The position numbers and the translations under genes are program-made. From NCBI GenBank assembly GCA_028279405.1, contig JANQNU010000084.1:1-64000 (forward strand): a stretch of DNA of 64,000 nucleotides, written 5' to 3'. The notes below the pieces were generated by a model, which was not told the DNA's origin, did not search any database, and was given only the letters and a program-made list of their open reading frames with translations. The DNA is from Phycisphaerae bacterium. Its GTDB lineage: Bacteria; Planctomycetota; Phycisphaerae; UBA1845; Fen-1342. Positions 8,242 through 18,028 of this stretch are shown here, in pieces; positions within the stretch are counted from its first letter, which is position 1; every line of letters starts with the position of its first letter.

Positions 8242-10458
8242 TCATATCGGCAGCTTGCTCCGCTCCGCCTCCGGATCGACGGCGCGCACGTCCGTCGCGC
8301 GCTTCGACGGTTCTAGTCCGACGGCCGTCTCGACTGCGGTCGCGATGGTTGCAAGTCGGCGAATGGCCCGGTCGTACAACGCGTAGAGATTGTCTTCGAA
8401 AGTCCCGAGCGCGTTGAGAAACAGCCCCAGATCATTCTCGCTGGGCGGCAGTTCGAGCAGATACTGGCCGATCGTCATGTTCGCGCGTGCATGGGGAAAC
8501 GGATAGGGTTCGCTCCGCATGCTTTCGCGAACCTGTTTGAGGAAGGCGCGCAGGTGATCCATGCGAGCATTGCAGATGCTCTGCATCGTCCCATTCTCGG
8601 CGTTCTTCGACAGGACCTGAAGCGCCGCCATCAGCTCCAGTACGTTCGTTCGAAAGTCGACGATCTCAGCAAAAACTTCGCGCAGGGCCACCAGGGCCGT
8701 CAGCAATCGCTTGGCCTCCGCCAGCAGATGCTCCGCCCCCTGCACGCGCTGTTGTACCTCGGGAACGTTCAACAGTTGCAGCGCGGAAGCGAGCCGCTTG
8801 CGCGCGACTTTCTCGTAGGCAACGATCACTTTTTCCGCCAGCGATCGCTCATAGCTCGCTTTACGCTGCGCGTCGACGACGGCAGCCGAGGTCCATGCCG
8901 AAAGATCGAAGTCCTTCGGATCGAGAACGACCTTCGCTTTGATGCACGTCTCGGCAACCGCCGCGTGCACTCGTCGACGAACCGCCTGGTCGTACCGCGC
9001 ATACGCTTTCTCCACCTTTTGTCGCGCCCCGGAGACGCGCCGGTGGGCCTCGCGGAGCACGGCGAGCGTCTTCTTCGGCGCCGCGGGCGCCGGAACGCCA
9101 TCCGTCTCCGGCAACAACGGCCGTGTCGGGCAGGGCGCATGTCCCAAGTAGACCTCCACCGCGGCGCTCTCTGCTTGTGCTGCGTCGGCCTCCGCCCGCA
9201 ATTCCCGCGTCGGCTTGAGGTTCCGCCGATCGACTTCATCCCCAAGCATGGCCTTGAAGTACAGGAATGTGACCCGCCGACAAAGCTGACCGAAGTGAGT
9301 AAACAGGACCGACGCCGATGCCTTCAACTCAATGATTCCCGGCTCGGCCTGGCGCTCGGCGGCATGAATCCGCTGTCGGTCAGGTGGATGCGTATCGAAC
9401 CAGCCGCCCCGCTGCCCGCCGAGCAGTTCCTGGATCTCGTCACGGGCCTTGGCACTGAATTGGTCGTACTCGGACCGGATCAGCGCCGGGTAGTCGTCCG
9501 GGAGGATTCGGTTGCGCCAGAATTCGTCGAGACGGTATTCGACCATCCGCGCTGCGAACCCGAGTTGTCCGAGCTTGTTCGTCGTCGAGACGAACGTCTG
9601 CGAGCCACCCACGCGAATCTCGTAGCGGTCGGCGTCAAACTCCATGCGCCGCGACAGGAATCCGACGAACAAGGCTCCCACCAACGAAAGGAGCCGCAGA
9701 ATCAAACGGGAAACCCATACGCAGAATCGTGTCGCGAATGAGAACAGCGCCACGTACCAGAAGTCGTATCGTTCGTGGACTTCGAGCAGCCATTGGTCCC
9801 ATTCATCGCGTTCGTGAATCACGCGGTCGAACCAGTTCTGGACACCGCCGATGATCGCGGTGAAACGCATGCCGACGCCCTGCGAAAAGTGACCGAACTC
9901 GTGCGCCAGGACGCCGGTCAGTTCGCTCAGCGTCAAGCCGCTCACCAGGGGCAGCCCCACCGTCAACCGCAGGTCCCGCCGAAACAGGTTCCGAAGTCCG
10001 CTTCCCAGGCTCGCCGAAGCGTTGACGCTGCAATCGACATGAATCGAACGCGGCTGCGGGGCACGCACGATCTCGCAAAGCCGATCGACGTAGTCAAACA
10101 GCAGCGGTTGCTCGTCGCGCTTCAGCGCCAGGCTCCCCGGCGATGGCAACGAACGCGCGAACAGCGGCTTGATCATGAACAGGACCAGCACGCCGCCCAC
10201 CAGCAGCGGGCCGATGTAAGCAACGAGCGCTACGTAGATCCGCCCCCGACCGCCTCCGACCGCGTCGAGCAGCCAAACGTTGTGTGTTGCGTGGTAGTAG
10301 ACGCCGTAGGCCGCCCCGGCCACGAGCGCCAAGTACAGCAACGGCAGCAGCAGCATGATCACCGCGGCCAGCGCTATCCCCAACAAGTACGCCGGGGATC
10401 GCTGCACAGGAGCGATCTCACCGCGTAGGGCGTTCAGTACTGTCTCTCGGCTGGCCAT
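8242..10458 (-). CDS. Membrane-bound M48-family zinc metalloprotease
   Basis: The frame stays open to 11313, but that extension is antisense to the phosphatase gene. ATG 10458 has GGAGGGG 6 nt before it and gives 738 aa. Two membrane segments lie near the N-terminus (about residues 19-50 and 65-95). The zinc-binding HEFGH is at residues 186-190 (VLAHEFGHFSQG) and the third ligand is probably the Glu of 'RRMEFDADRYE'. 'FDTHPPDRQRI' is the post-catalytic motif typical of HtpX/BepA-like M48 enzymes. The C-terminal ~330 residues are an extra alpha-helical, charged region not needed for catalysis. Likely role: membrane or periplasmic protein quality control. The length (about 300 aa longer than HtpX) matches a group of large environmental M48 proteins. 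Confidence 0.92.
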   Translation of the reverse strand: MASRETVLNALRGEIAPVQRSPAYLLGIALAAVIMLLLPLLYLALVAGAAYGVYYHATHNVWLLDAVGGGRGRIYVALVAYIGPLLVGGVLVLFMIKPLFARSLPSPGSLALKRDEQPLLFDYVDRLCEIVRAPQPRSIHVDCSVNASASLGSGLRNLFRRDLRLTVGLPLVSGLTLSELTGVLAHEFGHFSQGVGMRFTAIIGGVQNWFDRVIHERDEWDQWLLEVHERYDFWYVALFSFATRFCVWVSRLILRLLSLVGALFVGFLSRRMEFDADRYEIRVGGSQTFVSTTNKLGQLGFAARMVEYRLDEFWRNRILPDDYPALIRSEYDQFSAKARDEIQELLGGQRGGWFDTHPPDRQRIHAAERQAEPGIIELKASASVLFTHFGQLCRRVTFLYFKAMLGDEVDRRNLKPTRELRAEADAAQAESAAVEVYLGHAPCPTRPLLPETDGVPAPAAPKKTLAVLREAHRRVSGARQKVEKAYARYDQAVRRRVHAAVAETCIKAKVVLDPKDFDLSAWTSAAVVDAQRKASYERSLAEKVIVAYEKVARKRLASALQLLNVPEVQQRVQGAEHLLAEAKRLLTALVALREVFAEIVDFRTNVLELMAALQVLSKNAENGTMQSICNARMDHLRAFLKQVRESMRSEPYPFPHARANMTIGQYLLELPPSENDLGLFLNALGTFEDNLYALYDRAIRRLATIATAVETAVGLEPSKRATDVRAVDPEAERSKLPI

Positions 10459-10566
10459 GACGCTCCCCTCCGCAACCCCTCCATTCAATCGTCTCCGCGC
10501 CGGAATTGCAACGCATTCGGTGCGTTCCGATTGCGTTCCGCAGAACCTGTCCCTACCCTTAGCGGC

Positions 10567-11811
10567 ATGAAGGACCTCTCGCGCGAGAACGCCCAGCTGC
10601 ACCGCATCCTCGACGTTTCGCGCTACATGGCGACGACGATCGACCTGGACCGGCTGCTGACCATGATCGTCGAGGCGACGTGCGAAGTGTTGACCTGCGA
10701 ACGAGCGACGATCTTCCTCTACGACGAGAAGAAGGACGAACTCTTCAGCCGCGTCGCCAAGGGCGTCGACGGCATCCGGTTCCCGGCCGATCGCGGCATT
10801 GCCGGCACGGCCGCCCGTGAGCGCGTCTGCGTCAACGTCTCCGATGCCTACGCGGACGACCGCTTCAACCCCGAGGTCGACAAACGAACCGGCTTTCGGA
10901 CCCGCAATATCCTGGCGTTCCCCCTCGAGAACCTCAACGGCGACCTCATCGGCGTCCTGCAAGCACTCAACAAGCATGAGCATGCCTTCGACGAGGCGGA
11001 CGAACAGCTCGCACACGTGCTCAGCGCGCAAGCTGGCGTCGCACTCGACCGTGGTCGACTGCTGGAGGAGTACGCCGAGAAGCAGCGGATGGCGCGCGAT
11101 CTGGACATCGCACGTGAGATTCAGGAGAGCCTCTTCCCAGGTCAGACGCCGGCGATCGGGGGCTACGAACTCGCGGGTTGGAACCAGCCCGCGGACGAGT
11201 GCGGCGGGGACTCCTACGACTTCATTCCGCTCCCAGACGGCCGCTGGGCGATCGTACTCGCCGACGCGACCGGTCACGGAATCGGTGCCGCGCTGGTCAT
11301 TGCCCAGTGCCACGCCTTGATTCGCGGCCTGCTGGCTGTCACGACCGATCTAAAGGCGCTCTGCGCCGGCGTCAACAAAGTGCTCTATGCCGACCTCGCC
11401 GCGGATCGCTTCGTCACCGCGTTCATTGGGATTCTCGACCCCGCCGAGCACCGGATCGACTACGTTTCGTGCGGGCAGGCGCCGCTCGTCATGGTGAGCG
11501 AAACAGTGGAAACCCGCACCGCCGGCAACGTCCCCCTTTCCGTGATCGACGACCTGGATGCCTCGGTGGAAGCCTTCGCGTTCGCGCCCGGGGCCGTGCT
11601 CGTACTCATGACCGACGGGTTCTACGAAACAACCAACCAGGAGCGCGAGCAATACGGGGACGAACGCGTCGCCGACTTCATCCAACGCAAATCGGACCTT
11701 CCGCTGCCCGCGATCATCCGCGAACTCAATCGCGAGATCGAACTGTTCAGCGCCAACCGGCCCCCGGCCGATGACCGCACCGCCGTCCTCATCCGTCGTC
11801 GACCCGATTGA
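10567..11811 (+). CDS. GAF-domain PP2C (SpoIIE/RsbU-type) serine phosphatase
   Basis: ATG 10567 gives 414 aa; a TTG 12 codons upstream is the alternative and no strong SD distinguishes them. Residues about 20-170 form a GAF domain (LLTMIVEATCEVL, ILAFPLENLNGDLIGVLQ). A helical linker with 'DIAREIQESLFP' is the standard junction to SpoIIE phosphatases. The catalytic domain shows 'ADATGHGIGAAL', 'VLMTDGFYET' and 'DDRTAVL', where the Asp residues bind Mn/Mg. Such proteins dephosphorylate anti-anti-sigma (STAS) factors in partner-switching cascades in response to a GAF ligand. No STAS or anti-sigma kinase gene is next to it, so its target is elsewhere. It is divergent from the M48 protease gene. 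Confidence 0.93.
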   Translation: MKDLSRENAQLHRILDVSRYMATTIDLDRLLTMIVEATCEVLTCERATIFLYDEKKDELFSRVAKGVDGIRFPADRGIAGTAARERVCVNVSDAYADDRFNPEVDKRTGFRTRNILAFPLENLNGDLIGVLQALNKHEHAFDEADEQLAHVLSAQAGVALDRGRLLEEYAEKQRMARDLDIAREIQESLFPGQTPAIGGYELAGWNQPADECGGDSYDFIPLPDGRWAIVLADATGHGIGAALVIAQCHALIRGLLAVTTDLKALCAGVNKVLYADLAADRFVTAFIGILDPAEHRIDYVSCGQAPLVMVSETVETRTAGNVPLSVIDDLDASVEAFAFAPGAVLVLMTDGFYETTNQEREQYGDERVADFIQRKSDLPLPAIIRELNREIELFSANRPPADDRTAVLIRRRPD

Positions 11812-12065
11812 GCTTTTCGCAGGCCCCGCGCCGCCAACTCATTGAATATCAACCGCCCCTGACTCGTCCACGAACCGGTGCCTCGAGGCCAGCCAACCGA
11901 TACCCACCGTCCTATGTTTATCGGACGGTCGGTCGCCGGTGGGCCCCGAGGTCGGTCGGCGTTGTGCGTTCGTCGGTCGGCCGTTGCCTTTATGCTGAGC
12001 TGACGGAATCCGTGGCTGGCGCCAACCAACGCGGGCTGCGGGTGTCCTTCTGGGAGGTGTTGCTC

Positions 12066-12671
12066 GTGGGACTCGACAATATCGCGAACCACGCGTCGAC
12101 GGACGCGGAGCTGGTGCGTCAAACACGCGCCGGCCAGCGGAGTTCCTTTGACGCCTTGATCGAGCGATACCAGCGAAGAGCGGTCTCGGTAGCCTATCGG
12201 CTGCTGGGCGATTTGCAGGACGCTCTCGAAGCGAGCCAGGATGCGTTTTTGCGGGCATACCAGGGTTTGGACTCGTTGGAGGACCCGGGCAGGTTCGGCG
12301 GCTGGTTCCTGCGAATCGTGACGAATACCTCGCTCAATCATCGCCGGGCGCGTGGCAATCGGCCGCGTCCGACGTCGTTGAGCGAGATTGTGGACGAGGA
12401 AATGGGCGTCGGGAGCGCTGCTGGCATACCGAGCGCCGCCGAGCGACCGGACGCCCGCGGACGGGCGGTAGAGTTGTCAGACCGAATACAGCGCGCAATC
12501 GCCGATCTGCCCGAGCACCAGCGGGTGGCACTGGTACTCTTCAGTATCGAGCAGATGCCGCAGAAAGAAGTCGCCCAGATCATGGGATGCAGCGTCGAGG
12601 CGGTAAAGTGGCATGTCTTTCAGGCGCGCAAGACGCTCCGCGAGCAACTCGACGACTTCATCACACGCTGA
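12066..12671 (+). CDS. ECF-type RNA polymerase sigma factor
   Basis: GTG 12066 is preferred: GGGAGG (12052-12057) lies 8 nt before it, and the product is 201 aa, the normal ECF size, whereas the longest frame adds 86 unlikely residues. Region 2 is clear ('DAFLRAYQGLDSLEDPGRFGGWFLRIVTN') and region 4 has the helix-turn-helix 'LPEHQRVALVLFSIEQMPQKEVAQIMGCSVEAVKWHVFQARKTLRE' core. A short insert separates the two. It forms a cluster with the next two genes (20 and 9 nt gaps). The region just upstream (11920-11990) contains four copies of GGTCGGTCG-like sequence, with unknown meaning. No ECF -35 GGAAC motif was recognised nearby, so autoregulation cannot be shown. Confidence 0.93.
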   Translation: MGLDNIANHASTDAELVRQTRAGQRSSFDALIERYQRRAVSVAYRLLGDLQDALEASQDAFLRAYQGLDSLEDPGRFGGWFLRIVTNTSLNHRRARGNRPRPTSLSEIVDEEMGVGSAAGIPSAAERPDARGRAVELSDRIQRAIADLPEHQRVALVLFSIEQMPQKEVAQIMGCSVEAVKWHVFQARKTLREQLDDFITR

Positions 12672-12691
12672 TGGTGTGAACCGGGAGACCG

Positions 12692-13387
12692 ATGGAAGAC
12701 GCAACCCGACAGTTGATCAGCCGCTGGCTGGACGAGCCGCAGAACGAGGCGCTGCGCGCCGCGGTCGAAGCGCAGGTCGCCGCCGATCCGGCGGTCGCTG
12801 CCGAGCGCGACGCCTGGCGTACGCTCCACCGGCTGCTCGCCCAGCCGCCTGCCGTGCTGGACCGGGTCGATTGGCCGCGCTACCGTGCGATGCTGGAGGC
12901 TCGACTGGACGCGGACACGACCGCGGAAACGGAGGCCGACGCGCAACTAACGACGCTGTTGGCCGCGCTGCCGTCGCTCGATTCCGCAGTCGATTGGGAG
13001 GCGTATCGCAATCAGGTCAGTGCCGCAGTCGGCGCGCATGCCGACCAGGCGCCTCCAGTGCGACGGCGCCGCGTTCTCCAGTTCACGTCCGGGCTCGCCG
13101 CCGCGGCAGCAATACTACTGGCACTACTCGTCTGGCCGGAACCGGTCGTCGAGAAACGCGTGCAGTCAGCGACAACCGTCGGTTCGAATGACTCCGAGGC
13201 CCGTGTGATTGCGGAAGCGGCGCTTCCCGCCGAGGAGCCGATCAGTACGATAGCGATTGCTCCGCCCGAAGTGGAAACGTTCGTTGCTGTGCACGAGCCG
13301 GCAGACTCGGTCGAACGCGAACCGACGGCATTGCTCGTCGTCTATGGTGCCGAAGGACCGCGGGACGAACCGCCGACGCTGTACTAG
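12692..13387 (+). CDS. Membrane protein, probable anti-sigma factor for the ECF sigma
   Basis: 231 aa, starting at ATG 12692 after GGGAGA, 20 nt behind the sigma gene. The N-terminal ~120 residues are helical and cytoplasmic-looking. A single membrane segment sits at about 129-148 (FTSGLAAAAAILLALLVW), followed by an Ala/Glu/Pro-rich outside part. That topology plus position is the usual anti-sigma plan. The zinc motif HxxxCxxC of ZAS anti-sigmas is missing. An internal repeat is visible: 'LDRVDWPRYRAMLEARL' resembles 'SAVDWEAYRNQVSAAV'. The anti-sigma role is inference from context. Confidence 0.75.
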   Translation: MEDATRQLISRWLDEPQNEALRAAVEAQVAADPAVAAERDAWRTLHRLLAQPPAVLDRVDWPRYRAMLEARLDADTTAETEADAQLTTLLAALPSLDSAVDWEAYRNQVSAAVGAHADQAPPVRRRRVLQFTSGLAAAAAILLALLVWPEPVVEKRVQSATTVGSNDSEARVIAEAALPAEEPISTIAIAPPEVETFVAVHEPADSVEREPTALLVVYGAEGPRDEPPTLY

Positions 13388-13396
13388 AGGAGACCC

Positions 13397-14542
13397 ATGA
13401 TCGCGCTCCAGCGGTTGCCCTTGTTCGCTTACATCCGGGTGGGCCTGTCGCTGCTGATGTTGGCGACGCTCCCGACCGCCCTCGGCCAGTTCCCGGCGAT
13501 GCAGCCCGTGCGCAACCTGGAGCAACTTCTCGACCAACCGATCGCCAAACGGCTCGATATCTCGCAGCGACCGGTGCGCGAAGCGTTCGCCGAGCTCTCC
13601 CGCGCGCTGGGAATTGAGATCAAGCTGAGCGAGGAGGCGGTCTCCTACCTGCCGTACGGCGAACGCACCCAAATCTCGATCGTGCTGGACAAGGTCAAAT
13701 TGCGGGATGGGTTGCGCCGGGTCTTCTCAGGCCTTGGTTTCGATATGCAAACGCACCAACGAACCATCACCACCGAACCACTGCCGGTTCTACGCCGAAT
13801 GCTGGGGCCGTTGACGCTGAGCCAGATCAAGATCCTCCACAAGCTTGCGTCAAACCAGTGGCGCGAGCTGGAAGGCGACGTCCCGATCTCGATTCAGATC
13901 GAACCGAATGACGGCGCGCGGGCGAAACTGGAAGCCGCGATCCGGCAAGCCGGCAGCGAGCCGAGCGCCGTTTTCGAGCTCGAAGCAGCAACCCGCACGC
14001 TCGGCTGGCACTGGCTACCGACCGACCAAGGGATCGTCGTGTGCAGACCCGCACTTCGCTTCGAGCAACAACTCGATTCGAGGATCTCCGTAGACTACGA
14101 ACATAAATCGCTCGAGGAAATCCTGACCGACATCGGCGGACGCACCGGAATACCCCTGCTCTACGCACCCGGCGTTCGCGAGCAAACCGGCAGAACCGCG
14201 GGCCCCGCACGATTTCAGCAAAGCGCTGCGCCGGTTCGACAGGTGCTGGCTGAACTGTCACGCAAGGCAGGCTTCAAATGGCACGCAACCCGCGACGGCG
14301 TTCTCATCGACATGGCGTCAGGGCCGCAGCCCGTTGCCGTACCACCGGGTGCCAATACGCCGCGGATCGTGGCGATCCTGCGCCTGCCGCTCGGCCCGGA
14401 CGGTACGACGATCGACTTCCTGATCCGCGAAGATGAACTACCCGAGGAATTCGACCAGTTGCGCGAACGGATGATGCCGGTCGTGATCGATCGCGTGCGT
14501 GAGATCCTTCGCGATCAACCCACCCGCGGACCGACACCCTAG
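13397..14542 (+). CDS. Secreted protein with STN-type (secretin/TonB short N-terminal) domains
   Basis: 381 aa from ATG 13397 (GAGGAG 6 nt upstream) with a signal peptide ending near 'LPTALGQF'. Two segments match the STN pattern of a short helix-strand-helix-strand domain: residues about 48-110 ('ISQRPVREAFAELSRALGIEIKL') and about 225-305 ('YEHKSLEEILTDIGGRTGIPLLY'). No secretin beta-barrel or TonB receptor follows, so it is an STN-only protein. In FecA-type and secretin-type signalling, such domains meet periplasmic partners. Lying 9 nt behind the anti-sigma-like gene, it may be the external sensor or effector of this sigma system; that is inference. Confidence 0.78.
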   Translation: MIALQRLPLFAYIRVGLSLLMLATLPTALGQFPAMQPVRNLEQLLDQPIAKRLDISQRPVREAFAELSRALGIEIKLSEEAVSYLPYGERTQISIVLDKVKLRDGLRRVFSGLGFDMQTHQRTITTEPLPVLRRMLGPLTLSQIKILHKLASNQWRELEGDVPISIQIEPNDGARAKLEAAIRQAGSEPSAVFELEAATRTLGWHWLPTDQGIVVCRPALRFEQQLDSRISVDYEHKSLEEILTDIGGRTGIPLLYAPGVREQTGRTAGPARFQQSAAPVRQVLAELSRKAGFKWHATRDGVLIDMASGPQPVAVPPGANTPRIVAILRLPLGPDGTTIDFLIREDELPEEFDQLRERMMPVVIDRVREILRDQPTRGPTP

Positions 14543-14551
14543 CGTGAGCCG

Positions 14552-15580
14552 CTACATGGGCTGCGGCGAGGCCAGCGCCGCGCGCGGCGTGCCGTCCGAA
14601 TCGACGAACCATACCTGATTGCGACCGTGTTCCTTCGCCTTGTACAACATCTGGTCCGCCTCGGAGACCATGGCTTCGATCGTGCCATGCTGGGCCGTGC
14701 ACTGCACGACGCCGAGGCTGACGGTGACGACCAGGCTGGTTCCGCCAGCCGAAATCGGCTCATGCTCGATGGCGTATCGCAACCGTTCGGCGAGTCGAAC
14801 GGCACCGACGATGTCCGTCTCGAGACAAGCGACGCAAAACTCCTCGCCTCCCAGACGACCGCAAAGGTCGTGCCGCCGAATTGTCTGCTGCAACCGCTCC
14901 GCGATCGCTTGCAGCACCGTATCCCCGAAACCGTGACCGTAGGTGTCGTTTACGCTCTTGAAACGGTCGACGTCAAACATGATGAACGACAGCGCGTTGC
15001 CGTGTCGTTTCGCAAGCGAGAAGTAGTCCCCCATCCGCTCGAAGACAGCCCGCCGATTCGGCAATCGCGTCAGCTCGTCCGTATTCGCCGTCACCGACAG
15101 ACGCCGTGATAGCGCTTCGAGTTCAACGTTGGCGAGCGCCAGCTCCCGTTGCCGTGCCAGCAACTCCGCCTGTAGCGACTGGATGCGCTGGCCGGCTCGG
15201 ATCCGCGCCAGTAACTCCTGGCGATGATAGGGCTTGACCAGATAGTCGTCGGCACCTGCCTCGAGACCCTCGACCACGCGCTCCTTTTCCGTGAGGGCCG
15301 TCAAAAGGATGTAGTAAATGCCGCCCAGCGCCCCCAGCGATTGCATCTCGCGAACGTACTGGAGCAACTGGAGGCCGTCCATCTCCGGCATCATCCAATC
15401 CGCAACCACCAGCCCACAGTTGGCGTCATGGATCGCGTCCCGCGCCTCCCGCCCGTTGGCGCACGGAACAACCTCGTAGCCAGCCTTCTCCAGGTACCGC
15501 TGCAATAGCGCAAGGGAGGCAGGCTCATCCTCGGCGATTAAGATACGGTTCGTGTTATCGGGCAATCTCGCTCTCCCCAC
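14552..15580 (-). CDS. Response regulator with GGDEF diguanylate cyclase output
   Basis: 342 aa, GTG start at 15580, facing away from priA. Residues 12-130 are a receiver domain: acidic pocket 'AEDE', phosphoacceptor D61 in 'VVADWMMPEMDG', T94 and K116 in 'LVKP'. A short coiled-coil linker leads to a GGDEF domain with 'TDELTRLPNRRAVF' and the active-site variant GGEEF, which is catalytically competent in the family. Five residues before GGEEF lies RRHD, the RxxD product-inhibition site. It should make cyclic di-GMP on phosphorylation. The cognate kinase is not adjacent. Confidence 0.95.
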   Translation of the reverse strand: MGRARLPDNTNRILIAEDEPASLALLQRYLEKAGYEVVPCANGREARDAIHDANCGLVVADWMMPEMDGLQLLQYVREMQSLGALGGIYYILLTALTEKERVVEGLEAGADDYLVKPYHRQELLARIRAGQRIQSLQAELLARQRELALANVELEALSRRLSVTANTDELTRLPNRRAVFERMGDYFSLAKRHGNALSFIMFDVDRFKSVNDTYGHGFGDTVLQAIAERLQQTIRRHDLCGRLGGEEFCVACLETDIVGAVRLAERLRYAIEHEPISAGGTSLVVTVSLGVVQCTAQHGTIEAMVSEADQMLYKAKEHGRNQVWFVDSDGTPRAALASPQPM

Positions 15581-15711
15581 AGTTGCGAAGCGATGTCAGT
15601 CAAATCGTCCAAAACCGCCAACCGCTTTCCTCCAGAGCGCGAAATCGTGTCGCCGACGCGCCGCAGTGCGTCGCGGGCAAAGGTCGCATGCGCACGAGGA
15701 GGTCGGCGTTC

Positions 15712-18018
15712 ATGAAGTCCGACGGCGGCTCCACGCGTCAACTCTGGCTGGTTCCCGGCTCGGGGCATGACCAGTCGACGCTCGTCGCCGAGGTCGCCGT
15801 CCGTTTTCGGACGTTTCGAACCTACACCTTCTCCGTCCCGGAATCGTTGCAGGACACCCTCAGGCCCGGGTCATTCGTACGGGTCCCATATGGACGGGGC
15901 GCGCGCCCGGTCGACGGATTCTGCTTGCGCGTTTCGCGACAGCCGTGGCACCACACCCTGAAGGACGTGCTGACCGCCGACCCGCCCACCTTCGAACTGC
16001 CGGCCGGCCTGACGCGCCTCGGCCTGTGGATCAGCGAGTACTACTTCTGTCCGCCAGGACGAACGTTCGGCATGCTCCTACCCGAAGCCCTGCGCGCCGC
16101 CGGCCCACGGCGCACGCGAATGGTGATCCGGCTGACATCCGAAGAACGAACGCCGTCCGATCCCGGCGACTCGAGCACAGATCGGTCGACTTCCGCCCCG
16201 ACGGCAAAGCAGCGCGCCGTGCTGGAGCAACTCACGGACGGACCACTGCCGCTCAAGGAGCTGCTTTCGCGCGCGTCGGTCACGCGCTCGGTCGTGGATC
16301 GACTGGAACAACGCCGCGAGGTACGACTATACGACGCCGAAATCGCTCCCCAAAGCGCACCGTCGCGCTTCGTCGAATCCCCCGAAGATCACCATTCCCT
16401 GACGGACGAGCAGCAGCGCGCGCTGGACGCGATCATCGACGCCACGCAAACCGACGGTTTCCGCCCGACGCTGCTCTTCGGCCTCCCTGGCAGTGGCAAG
16501 ACGGAAGTCTACGTTCGCGCGGTCCGCGCGGTCATTCGCCAATCGCGACAAGCAATCATCCTCGTGCCGGAAATCGCGCTCGCGACACAGATGATGGACC
16601 GACTGGCGCGACGGTTCGACCGCGTCGCGGTCCTGCATAGCGGATTGACGGCGCGCGCCCGCGCCGACGCGCTGCGGACGATCGCGGGTGGCGGTGCCGA
16701 CGTCGTGATCGGAACCCGCAGCGCAATCTTTGCCCCCTGCCCGCGCCTCGGCCTGATCGTTGTCGACGAAGAGCAGGAGTCGAGCTTCAAGAATCTCGGC
16801 GCCCCGTTCTTTCATGCCCGCGACGTGGCCGTCAAACGCGCGCAAATCGAGGACATTCCGCTCGTACTCGGTACTGCGACCCCGTCGCTGGAAACCTGGC
16901 ACAACGTCGAACGCGGACGATATGACAAGCTCACCCTGACCAAGCGCGTGCCCGGGGCACGTTTACCACGAGTCGCACTCGTCCAACGCGGCCTCGACAG
17001 CCCGAGTGGGGAACCGTCGCTGCTTTCGATGGAGCTCCGCGACTGCGTCGTGGACGCGCTCCGCGACAACGCGCAGGTCATTCTGCTGCACAATCGCCGT
17101 GGGCAGGCCGCGTTCGTCCGTTGTCACCGCTGCAATCTCCCGCTTTGCTGTCCGCGGTGCGGTTTGCATCTGGTCCTGCATCGCGCCGGCGCGTTGCTCA
17201 AATGTCACCGATGCGATCACCGCGAGCCGATGCCGGAGCATTGCCCCGACCCGCAATGCCGCGGACCACTCCGACAGCGCGGCCTCGCAATTCAACACTT
17301 GGAAGAAGAGCTGCACGCGCTCGTCCCTCGAACGCGACTGCTGCGCCTGGACAGCGACACGATGAAGCGCCAGACCGACTATGAACACGCGTTGCGCGAT
17401 TTCGCGCAGGGCAACGCGGACGTTCTGCTGGGTACGCAGATGATCGCAAAGGGACTCGACTTTCCTCGGGTCCAGCTCGTCGGCGTCATCGACGCGGACG
17501 CCGCTCTTGCCCTTCCGGACTTCCGGGCCGGGGAATGGGCCTTTCAACTCCTGGTGCAGGTGCTGGGCCGTGCCGGTCGACAGCAAGGCGACTCGTTGGC
17601 GCTCGTCCAAACCGCTGACGAGCCTTCGTCCGTGATCGAAGACGCGGTCCGAATGGATTATGTTGCGTTCGCGTCGCGCGAAATGACCTATCGTCGGCGA
17701 TATGCCTACCCTCCCATCACCCGCCTCGCTCGGATCGTCGTCGCGGACGAGCGACCGCAAGTGGCCGAGCGTGAATCGGAGCGAATTTGTCGCAAACTCA
17801 GCGAACGCGCGACGACCCTGAGTGCCGATATTCGCATCGATCCCCCATCTGCGTGCCCGCACTATCGACTACGAGGCCGAATCCGCTGGCAGTTCACCAT
17901 CCGCGCCCCGCTCGACGGCAGCCTCCAGCGTCTGCTCCACGCCGCCGCGGAAAGCGATGCATTGCGAACGACCGCGGAGCGAACCACGATCGACGTGGAC
18001 GCACTCGACTTCACGTGA
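15712..18018 (+). CDS. priA: Primosomal protein N', replication restart helicase PriA
   Basis: ATG 15712 is preferred over the longer frame: GAGGAGG lies about 9 nt upstream and the 768-aa product has normal PriA length. The N-terminal DNA-binding domain ('TYTFSVPESLQDTLRPGSFVRVPYGRG') comes first. Then follow the helicase core with Walker A 'GLPGSGKTE' (K263), 'VIGTRSAIFAPC', and a motif II reading DEEQ instead of the usual DEEH. Eight cysteines of the two zinc sites lie at about residues 470-525 (CHRCNLPLCCPRC, CHRC, CPDPQC). 'GTQMIAKGLDFPRV' and 'QVLGRAGR' complete the helicase motifs. It reloads the replisome at stalled forks. Confidence 0.96.
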   Translation: MKSDGGSTRQLWLVPGSGHDQSTLVAEVAVRFRTFRTYTFSVPESLQDTLRPGSFVRVPYGRGARPVDGFCLRVSRQPWHHTLKDVLTADPPTFELPAGLTRLGLWISEYYFCPPGRTFGMLLPEALRAAGPRRTRMVIRLTSEERTPSDPGDSSTDRSTSAPTAKQRAVLEQLTDGPLPLKELLSRASVTRSVVDRLEQRREVRLYDAEIAPQSAPSRFVESPEDHHSLTDEQQRALDAIIDATQTDGFRPTLLFGLPGSGKTEVYVRAVRAVIRQSRQAIILVPEIALATQMMDRLARRFDRVAVLHSGLTARARADALRTIAGGGADVVIGTRSAIFAPCPRLGLIVVDEEQESSFKNLGAPFFHARDVAVKRAQIEDIPLVLGTATPSLETWHNVERGRYDKLTLTKRVPGARLPRVALVQRGLDSPSGEPSLLSMELRDCVVDALRDNAQVILLHNRRGQAAFVRCHRCNLPLCCPRCGLHLVLHRAGALLKCHRCDHREPMPEHCPDPQCRGPLRQRGLAIQHLEEELHALVPRTRLLRLDSDTMKRQTDYEHALRDFAQGNADVLLGTQMIAKGLDFPRVQLVGVIDADAALALPDFRAGEWAFQLLVQVLGRAGRQQGDSLALVQTADEPSSVIEDAVRMDYVAFASREMTYRRRYAYPPITRLARIVVADERPQVAERESERICRKLSERATTLSADIRIDPPSACPHYRLRGRIRWQFTIRAPLDGSLQRLLHAAAESDALRTTAERTTIDVDALDFT

Positions 18019-18028
18019 CACCAAGCGC

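Noticed and set aside
10459-11313. Minus-strand N-terminal extension (285 codons) of the M48 protease frame
   Set aside because: It lies antisense to the GAF-PP2C gene, whose protein motifs are certain; a good SD and membrane start are found at 10458.
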